From: CAZNEZ01 sp964572475
GTDB lineage: Bacteria > Bacillota > Clostridia > Lachnospirales > Lachnospiraceae
Length of the DNA: 55,056 nucleotides
Assembly (NCBI GenBank): GCA_964572475.1
Contig: CAZNEZ010000010.1
Location: forward strand, 1 to 55,056
Reading direction: 5' to 3'
Shown here in pieces: positions 43,956-53,210 of this stretch. Both the position numbers and the translations under genes were made by a program. Numbering within the stretch: the first letter of the stretch is position 1; the number at the start of each line of letters is the position of its first letter. Under the pieces are notes generated by a model. The model was not told where the DNA came from. It saw nothing but the letters and a program-made list of their open reading frames with translations, and did no database searches.

Positions 43956-45143
43956 ATGAAGAAATCAATGTTAATTAGAGCGTTTTTTGTAAAAAATAAA
44001 GGGGCATCAATATTGGTTAGTACTTTAATGCTTGTATCAATATTTGTATTGTGCTGGATACAGGGATTATATGACTATAGAATGCAGTATGTAAATACAC
44101 TAGAGAAGTATGCTGGGGGCGGAGATTTATATATGAGATATATATCATGGTCTGACCAATATGGGGTAAGGGATATGGCCGATGAAATAAGTGAGATGCC
44201 GGGTGTGAAAACGGTTATGTATAATATTAATACATATTGGAGTGATGGAACAAATGATTATTTAGTATACTATTATTCAACTGATATTGCTTCAAGAATT
44301 GACTTAGGTACAAATATTAGGGAATATTCTTCGGGAGATACCATTGAATGCGTAGCCTGTTATGGCTTGGCAGATGAGGGACAAGTGCTTAAACTTAATA
44401 CTATAGCGGATGAGACCAGAGGTGAAAGGTCAAAGCCCTTAAAATTTAAGGTCATGGGAACAACTAATAAGGACTTTAAGTATCTTGACTTTCTTACGTC
44501 TGGAAGTAATGGTATTTTAGCAGCATCAAGTATAGTATTAGATGTTAATGTACTCTTCGTTTCAGGAGAGAAGTTCTTGGAATATGTTGGAGAGGAACAA
44601 CAATACATTGATATGAACTGCTATGTTATATATGAGTCAGATGCTACAGAAGAAGAAATATCAAATGCTAGAGATTATATTAGTATGCATGGTGAGTATC
44701 AAGAAATATCAACAATAGTACAGACATCTAAGGATACTGAGTTAAAGGATATTAAACATATAATAGTTATTCCAGCACTTGTACTAGGTGTGATAACATT
44801 TGCATGTCTTTCCATAATTCTGTTAATAATGCATACTAAGATGGAAGAGTATTCGGTATACTATCTATGTGGATGCTCAAAACGTAGTATAGTATCTATA
44901 TGTTTTGAAAGCTTAAGCTTCATTATTGCAATTCCTTGTATACTTAACCTTCTTGTTATTGCATTTAGTGATACAATAAATAAGATGACTGGAATATCTT
45001 TTGGAACAGTTATATATTCGGAAAAGCAGATTATATTTACACTGATATATCTAATAATAATGTTAGTAATTACAGGGATAATAGAATTTGCAATGATAGC
45101 AAGAATGTCACCAGTTGAAATGTATAGGAGGATGACTAGATGA
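43956..45143 (+). CDS. ABC transporter permease (FtsX-like)
   Basis: A 395-residue membrane protein with one N-terminal helix (about 17-38), a large extracytoplasmic domain, and three C-terminal helices. The segment IILLIMHTKMEEYSVYYLCGCSKRSIV in part matches the FtsX loop that contacts the ATPase, and the end IARMSPVEMYRRM is typical. It is the second permease half and shares an ATGA overlap with the ATPase gene. It is likely the immunity, sensing or export partner of the secreted protein at 42219. Confidence 0.82.
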   Translation: MKKSMLIRAFFVKNKGASILVSTLMLVSIFVLCWIQGLYDYRMQYVNTLEKYAGGGDLYMRYISWSDQYGVRDMADEISEMPGVKTVMYNINTYWSDGTNDYLVYYYSTDIASRIDLGTNIREYSSGDTIECVACYGLADEGQVLKLNTIADETRGERSKPLKFKVMGTTNKDFKYLDFLTSGSNGILAASSIVLDVNVLFVSGEKFLEYVGEEQQYIDMNCYVIYESDATEEEISNARDYISMHGEYQEISTIVQTSKDTELKDIKHIIVIPALVLGVITFACLSIILLIMHTKMEEYSVYYLCGCSKRSIVSICFESLSFIIAIPCILNLLVIAFSDTINKMTGISFGTVIYSEKQIIFTLIYLIIMLVITGIIEFAMIARMSPVEMYRRMTR

Positions 45144-45805
45144 TTCAGCTTAAGAAAATAAATAAATCATATATAGTAGGGAACGAAAAGTATCATGTAT
45201 TGAAAAACATGGATTTAACCATAAAAGATGATGAAATGCTGGCAGTACTAGGCAAATCGGGATCTGGAAAGACAACTCTTTTAAACATCATAGGTACACT
45301 TGACCGAGCTGATAATGGCGAATGCAATATGGATGGTGTAAGTACTGAGTTGATGAGCGAGGGGCAAAAAGCTATTTTTAGAAATAAAAATATAGGTTTT
45401 GTTATGCAGGAGTATTCATTAATCAATCATAAGTCAGTACTATTTAACGTAATGCTTCCAATGTTCTTTGGAGATACAAAGTACAAAGAAATGAAAAAAA
45501 AAGCGGTAGAAGCACTTAGAAAAGTTGGACTTGGAGAAGTAGAAAAAAAGAAGGCAAATGAACTTTCAGGAGGGCAACGCCAAAGAGTAGCACTTGCAAG
45601 AGCAATTGTAAATAATCCAAAATATCTTTTGGCAGATGAACCAACAGGAGCATTAGATACAGTAACATCAGAGGAAATAGTTGAGCTGTTTAAAAAAATT
45701 AATAGTGAAGGAACCACGGTTATTATAGTAACACATGATTTAATGGTAGCAAAAAACTGTAAAAGGATTATACATATACAAGACGGCATCTTAGAAGCAG
45801 AGTAA
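45140..45805 (+). CDS. ABC transporter ATP-binding protein (LolD/MacB type)
   Basis: A 221-residue ATPase with Walker A GKSGSGKTTLLNIIG, Q-loop VMQEYSLI, signature LSGGQRQRVALARA, Walker B YLLADEPTGALD and switch His in IVTHDLMVAK. It energises the two permeases before it. Systems of this type, in which one ATPase serves FtsX-like halves, are common in resistance to antimicrobial peptides and in bacteriocin immunity. Confidence 0.94.
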   Translation: MIQLKKINKSYIVGNEKYHVLKNMDLTIKDDEMLAVLGKSGSGKTTLLNIIGTLDRADNGECNMDGVSTELMSEGQKAIFRNKNIGFVMQEYSLINHKSVLFNVMLPMFFGDTKYKEMKKKAVEALRKVGLGEVEKKKANELSGGQRQRVALARAIVNNPKYLLADEPTGALDTVTSEEIVELFKKINSEGTTVIIVTHDLMVAKNCKRIIHIQDGILEAE

Positions 45806-46012
45806 GTTTTAAAATTATTTAAAACAGCTTATTACAAAATTGAAACAAACATATTTTATTAGATAATAGGTTAATAAAAAAGTAGAATATAGTTTATATC
45901 TGGATAAAAATTAATTCTGTATTATTACAAGTATTTGTGTTAAAATCAGTATAGATTTATGTAGCATAGATATTTGTTGAAATACAGAATTTGTTTTTGA
46001 TTGGAGAAAGAT

Positions 46013-46504
46013 ATGATTAAAAAATATAGATTGTTTTTGAATGTAAAATCGGCAGAATCATGGCTTAATAGTAGAAGTAACTTTAGATTAGTTGATACTA
46101 ATGGAGTGATTTTTTCATTTGAGGAAAGCAGTATTAGTTACAATTATGAATATGTATATTTTGAAAATGGAAAGAATGAACTAACATCTATAAAAGAGCA
46201 GATTAAGGATAAAGACATTGAACTTGTATGTAGCAATTCTTCATGGGCTTTGTTTAGAAAAGATATATCTAAAGGAGATATTCATATAGTTTCTGACGAA
46301 GAAAAGAAAAAAAGATATGAGAAAAAAGGCAGTACATATCTGTCACTAGGCGCACTATATATTTGTATAGGAGCTTCACAGATAACACTTGCCTCTTTTC
46401 TAAATGATTTATTTTTTTTAACATCTATTATATGCTATGTATGCGGTATAGCATTATTAGCTGAAGGAATATTTTTTAGAAGATATGCTAAAAGCATACT
46501 TTAA
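46013..46504 (+). CDS. DUF2812-type protein with two membrane helices
   Basis: The ATG at 46013 follows GGAGAAAG at six bases; the TTG at 46001 overlaps that site. The 163-residue product has a DUF2812-like N-terminal domain (YRLFLNVKSAESWLN, WALFRKDISKGD) and two C-terminal helices (about 115-160). DUF2812 proteins often accompany PadR regulators, but none lies next to it. Its stop overlaps the stop of the convergent gene by four bases, with no terminator in between. Confidence 0.65.
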   Translation: MIKKYRLFLNVKSAESWLNSRSNFRLVDTNGVIFSFEESSISYNYEYVYFENGKNELTSIKEQIKDKDIELVCSNSSWALFRKDISKGDIHIVSDEEKKKRYEKKGSTYLSLGALYICIGASQITLASFLNDLFFLTSIICYVCGIALLAEGIFFRRYAKSIL

Positions 46505-47679
46505 TTCTCAATATCTTCAATATCTTCAAAATCTTCATTATTTTCTTCATTAGAAGATGTTCCACCTATACTAACACCATTTACTTCAATGTGGTCGTCA
46601 ACTGCAATAACAAGGCATTGGCGGCCATCAATTATTTTAGTTTCGATTAATCCGGAATATTCAGGATTAACTTTGATAACAATATTTGGTGTCTCAATAT
46701 TATATTTCTTGGTGCTGGCAATATTAGTAGCAAGTAAAGCCGCATTGTCACCAGCAATCTCAACAAATTCTCTGTCAAATGATTTCATTTTTTCTTCTGG
46801 GACTTCACTTTTTTCAAAAATTTTCTTAACATCAGATTTAGTAAGTATAAGAGGTTCCGGAATATCCTTGTGCTCTTCTATCATCTCATTAAGAGTGTCG
46901 TGAATATTCATAACTGTATCATAGTTTATATCATCACCAAGAGTTTCAGCAATAATTGTATTAAATGTTTCCTTTTGACTTACAGCAGTCATAGGAGTAG
47001 TACTGCCAAGAACATTTTCTATTAATGCAGGCTGAAGTTCTTCAGGATTTTTGGAATAATACATAACTCCATGAATATCTGTAGTTCTATCTGTAAATAC
47101 AGGAAATAGAAAACCTTTTGATGGAGCCTCAACTACCCAGTCGCGAATTCTTTCACTAATCTTACAAGCTTCGGCATCATATGAAAGACCGGGTTTTGAA
47201 AGGCTGACAGGACAAATACTACACATTATGTAGTCATATACACTGTCAGAGGCATCAAACATTTCGGATCCGTCAGTAGATTTACCTGGTACATCATATA
47301 TTGAATGAATAAGAATTATGTAATAGTTAAGGTTATAATCGTAATTAGCAATAATCTTATCATAGAACTCATCGATAAGGGTATCATCTAAAAGTTTACT
47401 ATCTCTTAAACGTAAGAGGAATTCCTGAGTTCCCCCCTCAACTTCCTGAGAAAGAGGAAATTCCATATTCATAAGATTCTTACCTAAAGTACCTGAAAGA
47501 GTATGCTTAAATATATCAAAATACTTGAAGGAATCTTCCTCTGATAGGGCATTAAATGCTTCTTTTGATTTAAGTAAAATGTTTTTTTCTCCATCTATGT
47601 AACAGCCACAGATTCTGGTAATGACATTTCTCTCTGGCGTAAATTGTTTTCTTATTTCTAAAACTTCTTTTTTGTTCAT
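46501..47679 (-). CDS. DUF4317 family protein
   Basis: A 392-residue cytoplasmic protein that matches the Clostridia-specific DUF4317 family along its full length (EVLEIRKQFTPERNVITRICGCYID in part, and a C-terminal IVIKVNPEYSGLIETKIIDG in part). The tail is acidic (SNEENNEDFEDIEDIEN). Function is unknown. The start at 47679 has GGAGGC on the minus strand. It is convergent with the DUF2812 gene. Confidence 0.88.
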   Translation of the reverse strand: MNKKEVLEIRKQFTPERNVITRICGCYIDGEKNILLKSKEAFNALSEEDSFKYFDIFKHTLSGTLGKNLMNMEFPLSQEVEGGTQEFLLRLRDSKLLDDTLIDEFYDKIIANYDYNLNYYIILIHSIYDVPGKSTDGSEMFDASDSVYDYIMCSICPVSLSKPGLSYDAEACKISERIRDWVVEAPSKGFLFPVFTDRTTDIHGVMYYSKNPEELQPALIENVLGSTTPMTAVSQKETFNTIIAETLGDDINYDTVMNIHDTLNEMIEEHKDIPEPLILTKSDVKKIFEKSEVPEEKMKSFDREFVEIAGDNAALLATNIASTKKYNIETPNIVIKVNPEYSGLIETKIIDGRQCLVIAVDDHIEVNGVSIGGTSSNEENNEDFEDIEDIEN

Positions 47680-47877
47680 ATCATGCCTCCATGCTACAAT
47701 TATTTTAGTAGTATCAACTAATTAATATTAATGGATATATAATAACACAAATTAATAAAATTAGTAAATTTAATTTGAGCAGAATAATTATAGAGGTTAA
47801 GCATTTTGTGTTATTTTACATAAATAAATGTTATAATAAAATTCATATATAATTAACAGAAAGGAACAGACTGGCAG

Positions 47878-49065
47878 ATGTGCACTATAAAAAGTTTAAT
47901 CTTTATAAAAAATGCTGTAGAGACGTTAGGATACTTCTCAGAAGAACTATCAATTGCATTTGAAGAAATGGGATATAAGTGCTATTTTATTGATTATGAA
48001 GACTTATTCCTAAGTATCAGAATAATTAAAGAAGCTGTAAAACAAGATAATTGTGCACTTATTACATTTAATTTTATTGGACTAAGTGGTGAAAAATATG
48101 CAATAGAAGATAATAATAATACAATATGGGAGAATTATAATGTACCATGTTTTTGTATTTTAGTTGATCATCCACTATATTATCATAATCAGCTGGCAGA
48201 ATCACATAAAAACTTGCATATTTATTGCGTAGACAGATTCCATATGAAGTATATGCATAGATTTTACTCACAATATAATGCACAGTTTTTACCATTGGCA
48301 GGTAATATTTTATTTAACGAAAAAGAGCTAATACCCTATGAAAAAAGAAAATATGATATTACATTTATTGCTAATTATGTTCCGATAGAGAACCTTCTAG
48401 TGCATATTAATGGAGTAGAGCGTGAATATGTAGACTTCTACCAAGAGATTATAGAGTATTTAATTAGTAATCCAGATACTTCGCTGGAGGATGCGCTTAT
48501 GTCATTTGTACTAAGAGAAGTTGGTACGGCAACGGATAATGAGTTACGCGAAGCATTTGCAGGGATGTTATTTATTGATTTGTGTATAAGAACACATTTT
48601 AGAGCGGAAACAGTGAAAAATCTTGTAGATGCTGGGATTAAGGTACATGTATTTGGAAAAGACTGGGATAAATTAGCATGTAAGTGTCCTGAGAATCTTA
48701 TTATAAGTGGAAATGAAGTGGATTCTGCTGCCTGTGTTAAAGCAATTAGAAATACAAAGATTGCATTAAATACAATGCCGTGGTTTAAGGACGGAGCTCA
48801 TGACAGAATATTCACAGCAATGCTAAATGGTGCAGTTTCCCTTACGGATTCAAGCATTTATCTAAATCAGGAAATAAATACTGAATGCGCTGTGTTTTAT
48901 GACATTAAAGAACTAGATAAGTTTCCTGATAAAGTTAATTATTTGTTAATGCACGAAGAAAGAGCAAAACAAATAGCAGAATGTGGATATAATTTATCCA
49001 GAGATAAGCATATGTGGAAAAACAGGGCAAAAGTAATTGAAAAAAATATAAATGTAAGTAATTAA
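47878..49065 (+). CDS. CgeB-like glycosyltransferase family 1 protein
   Basis: A 395-residue cytoplasmic protein with a DUF3880-like N-terminal half and a GT-B fold C-terminal half. The segment GIKVHVFGKDWDKL, followed by INTMPWFKDGAHDRIF-like residues (ALNTMPWFKDGAHDRIFTA in part) and GAVSLTDSSIYL, is characteristic of CgeB/Glyco_trans_1_2 proteins used to glycosylate flagellin, spore surface or polysaccharide. The acceptor cannot be inferred, as no neighbouring glycosylation gene is present. A TATAAT at 47832 suggests its own promoter. Confidence 0.78.
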   Translation: MCTIKSLIFIKNAVETLGYFSEELSIAFEEMGYKCYFIDYEDLFLSIRIIKEAVKQDNCALITFNFIGLSGEKYAIEDNNNTIWENYNVPCFCILVDHPLYYHNQLAESHKNLHIYCVDRFHMKYMHRFYSQYNAQFLPLAGNILFNEKELIPYEKRKYDITFIANYVPIENLLVHINGVEREYVDFYQEIIEYLISNPDTSLEDALMSFVLREVGTATDNELREAFAGMLFIDLCIRTHFRAETVKNLVDAGIKVHVFGKDWDKLACKCPENLIISGNEVDSAACVKAIRNTKIALNTMPWFKDGAHDRIFTAMLNGAVSLTDSSIYLNQEINTECAVFYDIKELDKFPDKVNYLLMHEERAKQIAECGYNLSRDKHMWKNRAKVIEKNINVSN

Positions 49066-49139
49066 TAAAAATTAATTGCATTGTATTATAAAAATATATA
49101 TGCTAAAATAAAATCAAATTTCATAAATGGAGGAATTAT

Positions 49140-49853
49140 ATGAACACAAATTCATTGGAAAAAGAACTTAAAGGAACTTCTTATCCTGGAAGAGGAATTG
49201 TAATTGGAAAATCAAAAGACAGTAAATATGCAGTAACAGCATATTTTATTATGGGAAGAAGTGAGAACAGCCGTAATAGAGTGTTTATAGAGGATGGTGA
49301 GGGTATTCGTACACAGGCATTTGATCCATCAAAACTAAGCGATCCAAGTCTTATAATATATGCACCAGTTAGAGTAATGGGTAACAAGACAATAGTTACT
49401 AATGGAGATCAGACGGATACTATTTATGAACTTATGGATAAGCAGCAGACATTTGAACAGGCATTAAGAACAAGAGAGTTTGAACCAGATGCTCCTAACT
49501 TTACACCACGTATTTCGGGTATTATGCATGTTGAAAGTGGAAAATATAACTATGCTATGTCTATTCTTAAGAGTAACAATGGTAATCCAGATTCCTGCAA
49601 TAGATATACATTTGCATATGAGAATCCAATAGCAGGCGAAGGAAGATTCATTCATACATATATGGGAGATGGTAATCCACTTCCAAGTTTTGAGGGTGAA
49701 CCAACACTTGTTGGAATAGATGGAGATATTGATAGCTTTACTAACCTTATCTGGACAAGCCTTAATAAAGATAACAAAGTTTCACTTTTTGTAAGATACA
49801 TTGATATTGAAACAGGCAGATACGAGACTAGAATCATTAACAAGAATAAATAA
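49140..49853 (+). CDS. IMP cyclohydrolase (PurO type)
   Basis: A 237-residue enzyme catalysing the last step of purine synthesis, ring closure of FAICAR to IMP. Its segments (YPGRGIVIGKSKD, FIMGRSENSRNRVF, GVTYRYFxxx-like FVRYIDIETGRYETRII in part, and TRTGNPxx-like THTYMGDGNPLPSFEG as FIHTYMGDGNPLP) match the archaeal-type PurO rather than the PurH cyclohydrolase domain. The next gene supplies the formyltransferase step, so the two genes replace bifunctional PurH. An AATGGAGG site precedes the ATG. Confidence 0.88.
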   Translation: MNTNSLEKELKGTSYPGRGIVIGKSKDSKYAVTAYFIMGRSENSRNRVFIEDGEGIRTQAFDPSKLSDPSLIIYAPVRVMGNKTIVTNGDQTDTIYELMDKQQTFEQALRTREFEPDAPNFTPRISGIMHVESGKYNYAMSILKSNNGNPDSCNRYTFAYENPIAGEGRFIHTYMGDGNPLPSFEGEPTLVGIDGDIDSFTNLIWTSLNKDNKVSLFVRYIDIETGRYETRIINKNK

Positions 49854-49903
49854 AATTAATATTGTTTTATGTTTAATCATTACATTTTATAATGGAGGCA
49901 AGG

Positions 49904-51082
49904 ATGAAAGAATTAGAATTAAAATACGGATGTAATCCCAATCAGAAACCATCTAAAATCTATATGGAGAATGGAGAACTTCCAATCAAGGTTTTAAATG
50001 GCAAGCCAGGTTATATAAACTTTTTAGATGCATTTAATGGCTGGCAACTTGTTAAAGAGCTTAAGACTGCTACAGGACTTCCAGCAGCTACATCATTTAA
50101 GCATGTATCACCAGCGGGTGCTGCAGTAGGACTTCCTCTTACAGATACAGAGAGAAAGATTTACTGGGTTGATGATATGGATATCGAGTTCACACCGATA
50201 GCTAATGCTTATGCAAGAGCAAGAGGTGCGGATAGAATGTCATCTTTTGGAGATTTCATCTCATTATCAGATGTATGCGATAAGGCTACAGCTTTAATAA
50301 TTAAGAGAGAAGTATCTGATGGAGTTATCGCACCAGGTTATACTGAAGAGGCTCTTGATATTCTAAAGGCTAAGAAGAATGGTGGATATAATGTTATAGA
50401 GATAGATCCTGATTATATACCAGCTCCAATTGAGCATAAAGAGGTATTTGGTATTACATTTGAACAGGGAAGAAATGAATTAAAGATAGATAATAATTTC
50501 TTTAGTAATATTGTTACTGAGAACAAAGATATCCCTGAATCAGCTAAGATTGACCTTGCAATTGCAATGATTACATTAAAATATACACAGTCTAATTCAG
50601 TATGTTATGCTAAGGGTGGACAGGCCATCGGTATTGGTGCTGGTCAGCAGTCAAGAATTCACTGTACAAGACTTGCCGGAAGTAAAGCAGATAACTGGTT
50701 CTTACGTCAGTCACCACAGGTGATGGGACTTCAGTTTGTTGATAATATTAGACGTGCAGATAGAGATAATTCTATTGACCTTTACATTGGCGAAGATTAT
50801 ATGGATGTTCTTGCAGAAGGAACATGGCAGAATTTCTTCAAGGTTAAACCAGAGGTATTCACTGCTGAGGCTAAGAGAGCATGGTTAGATAAGAATACAG
50901 ATGTTGCTTTAGGTTCTGACGCATTTTTCCCATTTGGTGATAATATTGAACGTGCTCATAAGAGTGGGGTTAAATATGTTGCTGAACCAGGTGGCTCAAT
51001 TCGTGATGATAATGTTATTGATACATGTAATAAATATGGAATGGCAATGAGCTTTACAGGCATTAGATTATTCCATCACTAA
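49904..51082 (+). CDS. Stand-alone AICAR formyltransferase
   Basis: A 392-residue protein; the start at 49904 is preferred because GGAGG lies seven bases upstream and the ATG at 49892 overlaps it. It corresponds to the transformylase domain of PurH without the cyclohydrolase domain: KYGCNPNQKPS, FKHVSPAGAAVG, ANAYARARGADRMSSFGDF in part, KYTQSNSVCYAKGGQAIG in part, GAGQQSRIHCTRLAG and DAFFPFGDNI. It converts AICAR and 10-formyltetrahydrofolate to FAICAR. It follows purO by 50 bases, and a strong terminator follows. Confidence 0.92.
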   Translation: MKELELKYGCNPNQKPSKIYMENGELPIKVLNGKPGYINFLDAFNGWQLVKELKTATGLPAATSFKHVSPAGAAVGLPLTDTERKIYWVDDMDIEFTPIANAYARARGADRMSSFGDFISLSDVCDKATALIIKREVSDGVIAPGYTEEALDILKAKKNGGYNVIEIDPDYIPAPIEHKEVFGITFEQGRNELKIDNNFFSNIVTENKDIPESAKIDLAIAMITLKYTQSNSVCYAKGGQAIGIGAGQQSRIHCTRLAGSKADNWFLRQSPQVMGLQFVDNIRRADRDNSIDLYIGEDYMDVLAEGTWQNFFKVKPEVFTAEAKRAWLDKNTDVALGSDAFFPFGDNIERAHKSGVKYVAEPGGSIRDDNVIDTCNKYGMAMSFTGIRLFHH

Positions 51083-51087
51083 AATCT

Positions 51088-51133
51088 AATAGATGTCAAC
51101 AGAATTGTTTATACAATTCTGTTGACATCTATT
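51088..51133 (+). terminator. Terminator of the purine pair
   Basis: Arms 51088-51108 and 51113-51133 form a perfect 21-pair stem with a TTAT loop, six bases after the stop codon. Its 3' arm contains the -35 box of the next promoter. Confidence 0.8.
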
Positions 51134-51150
51134 TAACAGTATGTTAAAAT
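51122..51150 (+). promoter_or_regulatory. Consensus promoter of the ABC exporter operon, inside the terminator arm
   Basis: A perfect TTGACA at 51122-51127 and TAAAAT at 51145-51150 are 17 bases apart. The -35 box lies in the 3' arm of the upstream terminator. Transcription should start near 51157, giving a leader of about 250 bases. Confidence 0.75.
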
Positions 51151-51185
51151 TTAATTCACAATATTTCAAGAAAGGAGAAAAAACA

Positions 51186-51242
51186 ATGATTTTATCAACA
51201 ACAATTACAATTAAATATGGCAGGAGGAAATTATTGTTTTAA
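51186..51242 (+). CDS. 18-codon leader peptide
   Basis: AAAGGAG is eight bases before the ATG at 51186. The peptide is MILSTTITIKYGRRKLLF. It lies between a consensus promoter and an intrinsic terminator upstream of a heterodimeric ABC exporter, the same order as bmrB-bmrCD in Bacillus subtilis, where stalled ribosomes on the leader prevent termination. A second site (GGAGGTAGCT) precedes a two-codon frame, ATG ATT TAG, at 51282. Confidence 0.55.
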   Translation: MILSTTITIKYGRRKLLF

Positions 51243-51308
51243 CTATCGATTTGAATGCCCCCTGTAAAGATGGAGGTAGCTATGATTTAGAATATGTGAT
51301 CGTGAGAT

Positions 51309-51341
51309 GGCCTTATCTATTATGATATAGGGCTTTTTTTT
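51309..51341 (+). terminator. Intrinsic terminator (attenuator) before the ABC exporter genes
   Basis: GCCTTAT at 51310-51316 pairs with ATAGGGC at 51327-51333 (one G-U), followed by eight Ts. It stands between the leader peptide and the first exporter gene on the same strand, so it must be read through. I could not identify the antiterminator helix with confidence. Confidence 0.7.
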
Positions 51342-51404
51342 AATTATAGGAATTATTCTTAAGAAAAATATGTGAGAAAAGTTTTCACAAGAATGGAGTT
51401 TAGA

Positions 51405-53210
51405 ATGAAAGATGTATTAAAAAGTTCATTTCCGTATTATGCTAAAAAAATGTGGATTTTTGTAATATGTGCGATTATGGGTCTTATGCGAATGGTTATT
51501 CTGTTAATTGAACCACAGATTATTTCACTTATAGTAGACCGTGTTATTAATCCAGCATTAGGTAATGAACCAGTTAAGAATGCGAGTATCTTTTCTTTTT
51601 TGATAGAGGATATACCTAGTGACAATCTATGGTTGACAATGGGAGTGCTTGTAGCAACATTTATAGGATTTATGATACTTTATTTTGTATTGTTTTATGC
51701 AAGATGGAATATAGCACATTACTTTTCTATTGGCTGTGAGAATAATATGAGAAAAGATGTGCTTAATAAGATAAACAGTTTTGGACCTGATATACTTAAG
51801 GATTACTCAGTTGGAGATCTTATTACAATTGTCAATTCAGATACGGGAAGAATTAGGAATATGTATGTTGCCGCTATTCCGTTCATATTAGATGCGGTAT
51901 TTTACATATGTGTTGCGTTATTCTTCTTATCAAAAGTTAGTTATAGCCTGATGGTTGTTCCTATTCTGGTAATTGGCATCTACATAGTAGTAACAAGAGG
52001 ATTTTTACGTACATTTAATAAAATGTATGATGAGATGTGGGAAAAGAATTCCGCACTTAATACAGAAACACAAGAGAGTATATATGGTATTAGAACAATT
52101 AAGTCATATGCCAGAGAAGAGTTTAGAGACAAAAGATTTGAAAAAAAGGCTAAAAACTTAAGGGATTTTTATTGTAAATTTGGAAATAAAAGATATAAGT
52201 ACTTTTTGCTTTATGATTCACTAGATCAGGTGGTATTACTCGTAAGTATGGGGCTTAGTATTTATCTGGCATCGCAGTTTAAGATGACAACTGGAGAATA
52301 TTCAGCGTTTCTCACATATATGCTTATGGTAGTAGGACAGTTTGTTGACTTAATATTCAATTTTGCAGATATGCAACAGTATGCAATTAGCGGCAAGAGA
52401 CTTTTTGGACTACTTAAAAAGAAAAATGATATACTTGCCAAGTATGGAACATTATCCGTTAATGAAAAACCATCTATAGAGGTTAAGAATGCAACAGTTG
52501 AAATCGATGGTAATAAGCTTATAGACAGTGTTAATATTTCGATACCATTTGGTAAGAAACTGGGAATTATGGGTAAAACAGGAAGCGGTAAATCAGTATT
52601 TATCAAAGCAATTCAAGCATTTACAGAGATTACAGATGGTGAAATTATAATTGATGGAAGGGATATGCATGAATATGATAGAACTGAGATAGCCAGGGCA
52701 TATAGTTACGCTATGCAGGAGGTATTCCTATTTTCTAATACTATTATTTCTAATATTGCATATTACAATCCCGATGCTGATACTGAGCGAATTATGGAAT
52801 GCGGAAAATTGGCAGAAGCAGACGAGTTTGTTATGAAGTTCCCAGAGGGCTATGATACAATAGTTGGAGAAAAGGGATTTGGTTTATCAGGAGGACAAAA
52901 GCAGAGAGTGGCAATAGCCAGAGCATTACTAAAGGATGCACCGGTTATAGTATTAGATGATTGTACAAGCGCACTTGATGTTGAAACAGAAAGTAAGATA
53001 TTTAAGAATTTGCATAGTCATGTAGATGATAAGACACTTATTATGGCTACACATAGAGCCGCAGCAATTAAAGACTTTGATGAGATTATATTCTTTGAAG
53101 ACGGAAAAATTGCAGAGCGTGGTACATTTGATGAACTTATGAAGTTAAATGGAAGATATGCAGATATCTATAACCGACAAGTAGAAGGTGAGGTGTTTGT
53201 AAGTGAGTAA
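51405..53210 (+). CDS. ABC exporter half-transporter 1 (degenerate ATP site)
   Basis: The start at 51405 follows TGGAG; the GTG at 51372 has no site. The 601-residue product has a six-helix type I exporter domain (about 1-330) and an ATPase domain with Walker A GKTGSGKS, signature LSGGQKQRVAIARA and Walker B VIVLDDCTSALD. The catalytic Glu is replaced by Asp, as in the degenerate half of heterodimeric multidrug exporters (TM287, BmrC, LmrC types). It overlaps the second half gene by eight bases. Confidence 0.92.
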   Translation: MKDVLKSSFPYYAKKMWIFVICAIMGLMRMVILLIEPQIISLIVDRVINPALGNEPVKNASIFSFLIEDIPSDNLWLTMGVLVATFIGFMILYFVLFYARWNIAHYFSIGCENNMRKDVLNKINSFGPDILKDYSVGDLITIVNSDTGRIRNMYVAAIPFILDAVFYICVALFFLSKVSYSLMVVPILVIGIYIVVTRGFLRTFNKMYDEMWEKNSALNTETQESIYGIRTIKSYAREEFRDKRFEKKAKNLRDFYCKFGNKRYKYFLLYDSLDQVVLLVSMGLSIYLASQFKMTTGEYSAFLTYMLMVVGQFVDLIFNFADMQQYAISGKRLFGLLKKKNDILAKYGTLSVNEKPSIEVKNATVEIDGNKLIDSVNISIPFGKKLGIMGKTGSGKSVFIKAIQAFTEITDGEIIIDGRDMHEYDRTEIARAYSYAMQEVFLFSNTIISNIAYYNPDADTERIMECGKLAEADEFVMKFPEGYDTIVGEKGFGLSGGQKQRVAIARALLKDAPVIVLDDCTSALDVETESKIFKNLHSHVDDKTLIMATHRAAAIKDFDEIIFFEDGKIAERGTFDELMKLNGRYADIYNRQVEGEVFVSE

